Source of the DNA: Firm-04 sp003446315
GTDB lineage: Bacteria; Bacillota; Clostridia; Oscillospirales; Ruminococcaceae
Reading direction: 5' to 3'
NCBI GenBank assembly: GCA_946530355.1
Contig: CAMNAB010000046.1
Coordinates: forward strand, 1 to 21,697
Length of the DNA stretch: 21,697 nucleotides
Shown: piece after piece, positions 21,598 through 21,697 of the stretch
Layout: every line of letters begins with the position of its first letter
Position numbering within the stretch: the first letter of the stretch is position 1
The notes under the pieces: model-generated
What the model was told of the DNA's origin: nothing
What the model saw: the letters and a program-made list of their open reading frames with translations, nothing else
Databases searched by the model: none
Translations under genes and position numbers: made by a program

Positions 21598-21697
21598 CGG
21601 CGAACTTTAGATCATTTGCAGCGCGGCTTCCGCGCCCGGCAGACTTTAGATCATTTGCAGCGCGGCTTCCGCGCCCGGCGAACTTTAGATCATTTGC
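21598..21697. repeat. 39-bp tandem repeat with internal hairpin, cut by the window end
   Basis: Units start at 21598, 21637 and 21676, the third incomplete. Each has CGGC(GA or AG)ACTTTAGATCA, then a perfect hairpin GCGCGG-CTT-CCGCGC. Units 1 and 2 differ only by GA/AG after CGGC; the visible part of unit 3 matches unit 1. There are no unique spacers, so it is not CRISPR. It continues beyond the window, so total copy number is unknown. Confidence 0.92.

Noticed and set aside
21598..21697. Possible CRISPR array.
   Set aside because: Units are back to back without unique spacers, and there are no cas genes.

Overview
This window is a cell division and cell wall (dcw) cluster from a Gram-positive, probably spore-forming member of the Clostridia, most likely Ruminococcaceae/Oscillospiraceae-like. 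This rests on gene content: a class B penicillin-binding protein with two PASTA domains, an FtsQ/DivIB-type POTRA protein, a MurE with the meso-diaminopimelate DNPR motif, a sigma-H-like factor, and clostridial families such as DUF4317 and the CxGC redox-disulfide (DUF1858) protein. No species can be named from the sequence alone. Every gene I support is on the minus strand, so transcription runs from high to low coordinates.

Right end (about 20351-21697): no convincing gene. It holds the mraZ promoter, which is a perfect TTGACA-17-TATAAT, and a leader of about 275 nt. Further out are two 103-nt direct repeats that are nearly identical and carry TGGGN pentamers at a 10-bp period, then a 39-bp tandem repeat that runs off the window.

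Middle (20350 down to 5650), in transcription order: mraZ, rsmH, ftsL-like, PASTA penicillin-binding protein (spoVD/pbpB type), murE, mraY, ftsW/spoVE, a Nudix hydrolase, murG, murA, ftsQ/divIB, ftsZ. Together they make lipid II (MurA, MurE, MraY, MurG), polymerise and cross-link it at the septum (FtsW, PBP), and build the divisome (FtsZ, FtsQ, FtsL). murF, murD, murC and ftsA are not here. The cluster looks split into several transcription units: I see promoter-like sequences ahead of mraZ, ftsL, the PBP gene and ftsZ, weakly ahead of ftsQ, and a terminator after ftsZ. The 328-nt gap between ftsL and the PBP gene has terminator, antiterminator and closing-stem sequences that exclude each other, as in a riboswitch or attenuator. 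This is the most interesting item in the window.

Left end (5355 down to 3): a long DivIVA-like coiled-coil protein with its own promoter, a fumarase beta-type subunit without its alpha partner, a sigma-H-like factor with its own promoter, a four-Cys-pair zinc-ribbon protein, a small redox-disulfide protein, DUF4317 and a DIP1984-family protein. Intrinsic terminators separate the small genes.

All calls come from reading the sequence. No database search or RNA folding program was run.
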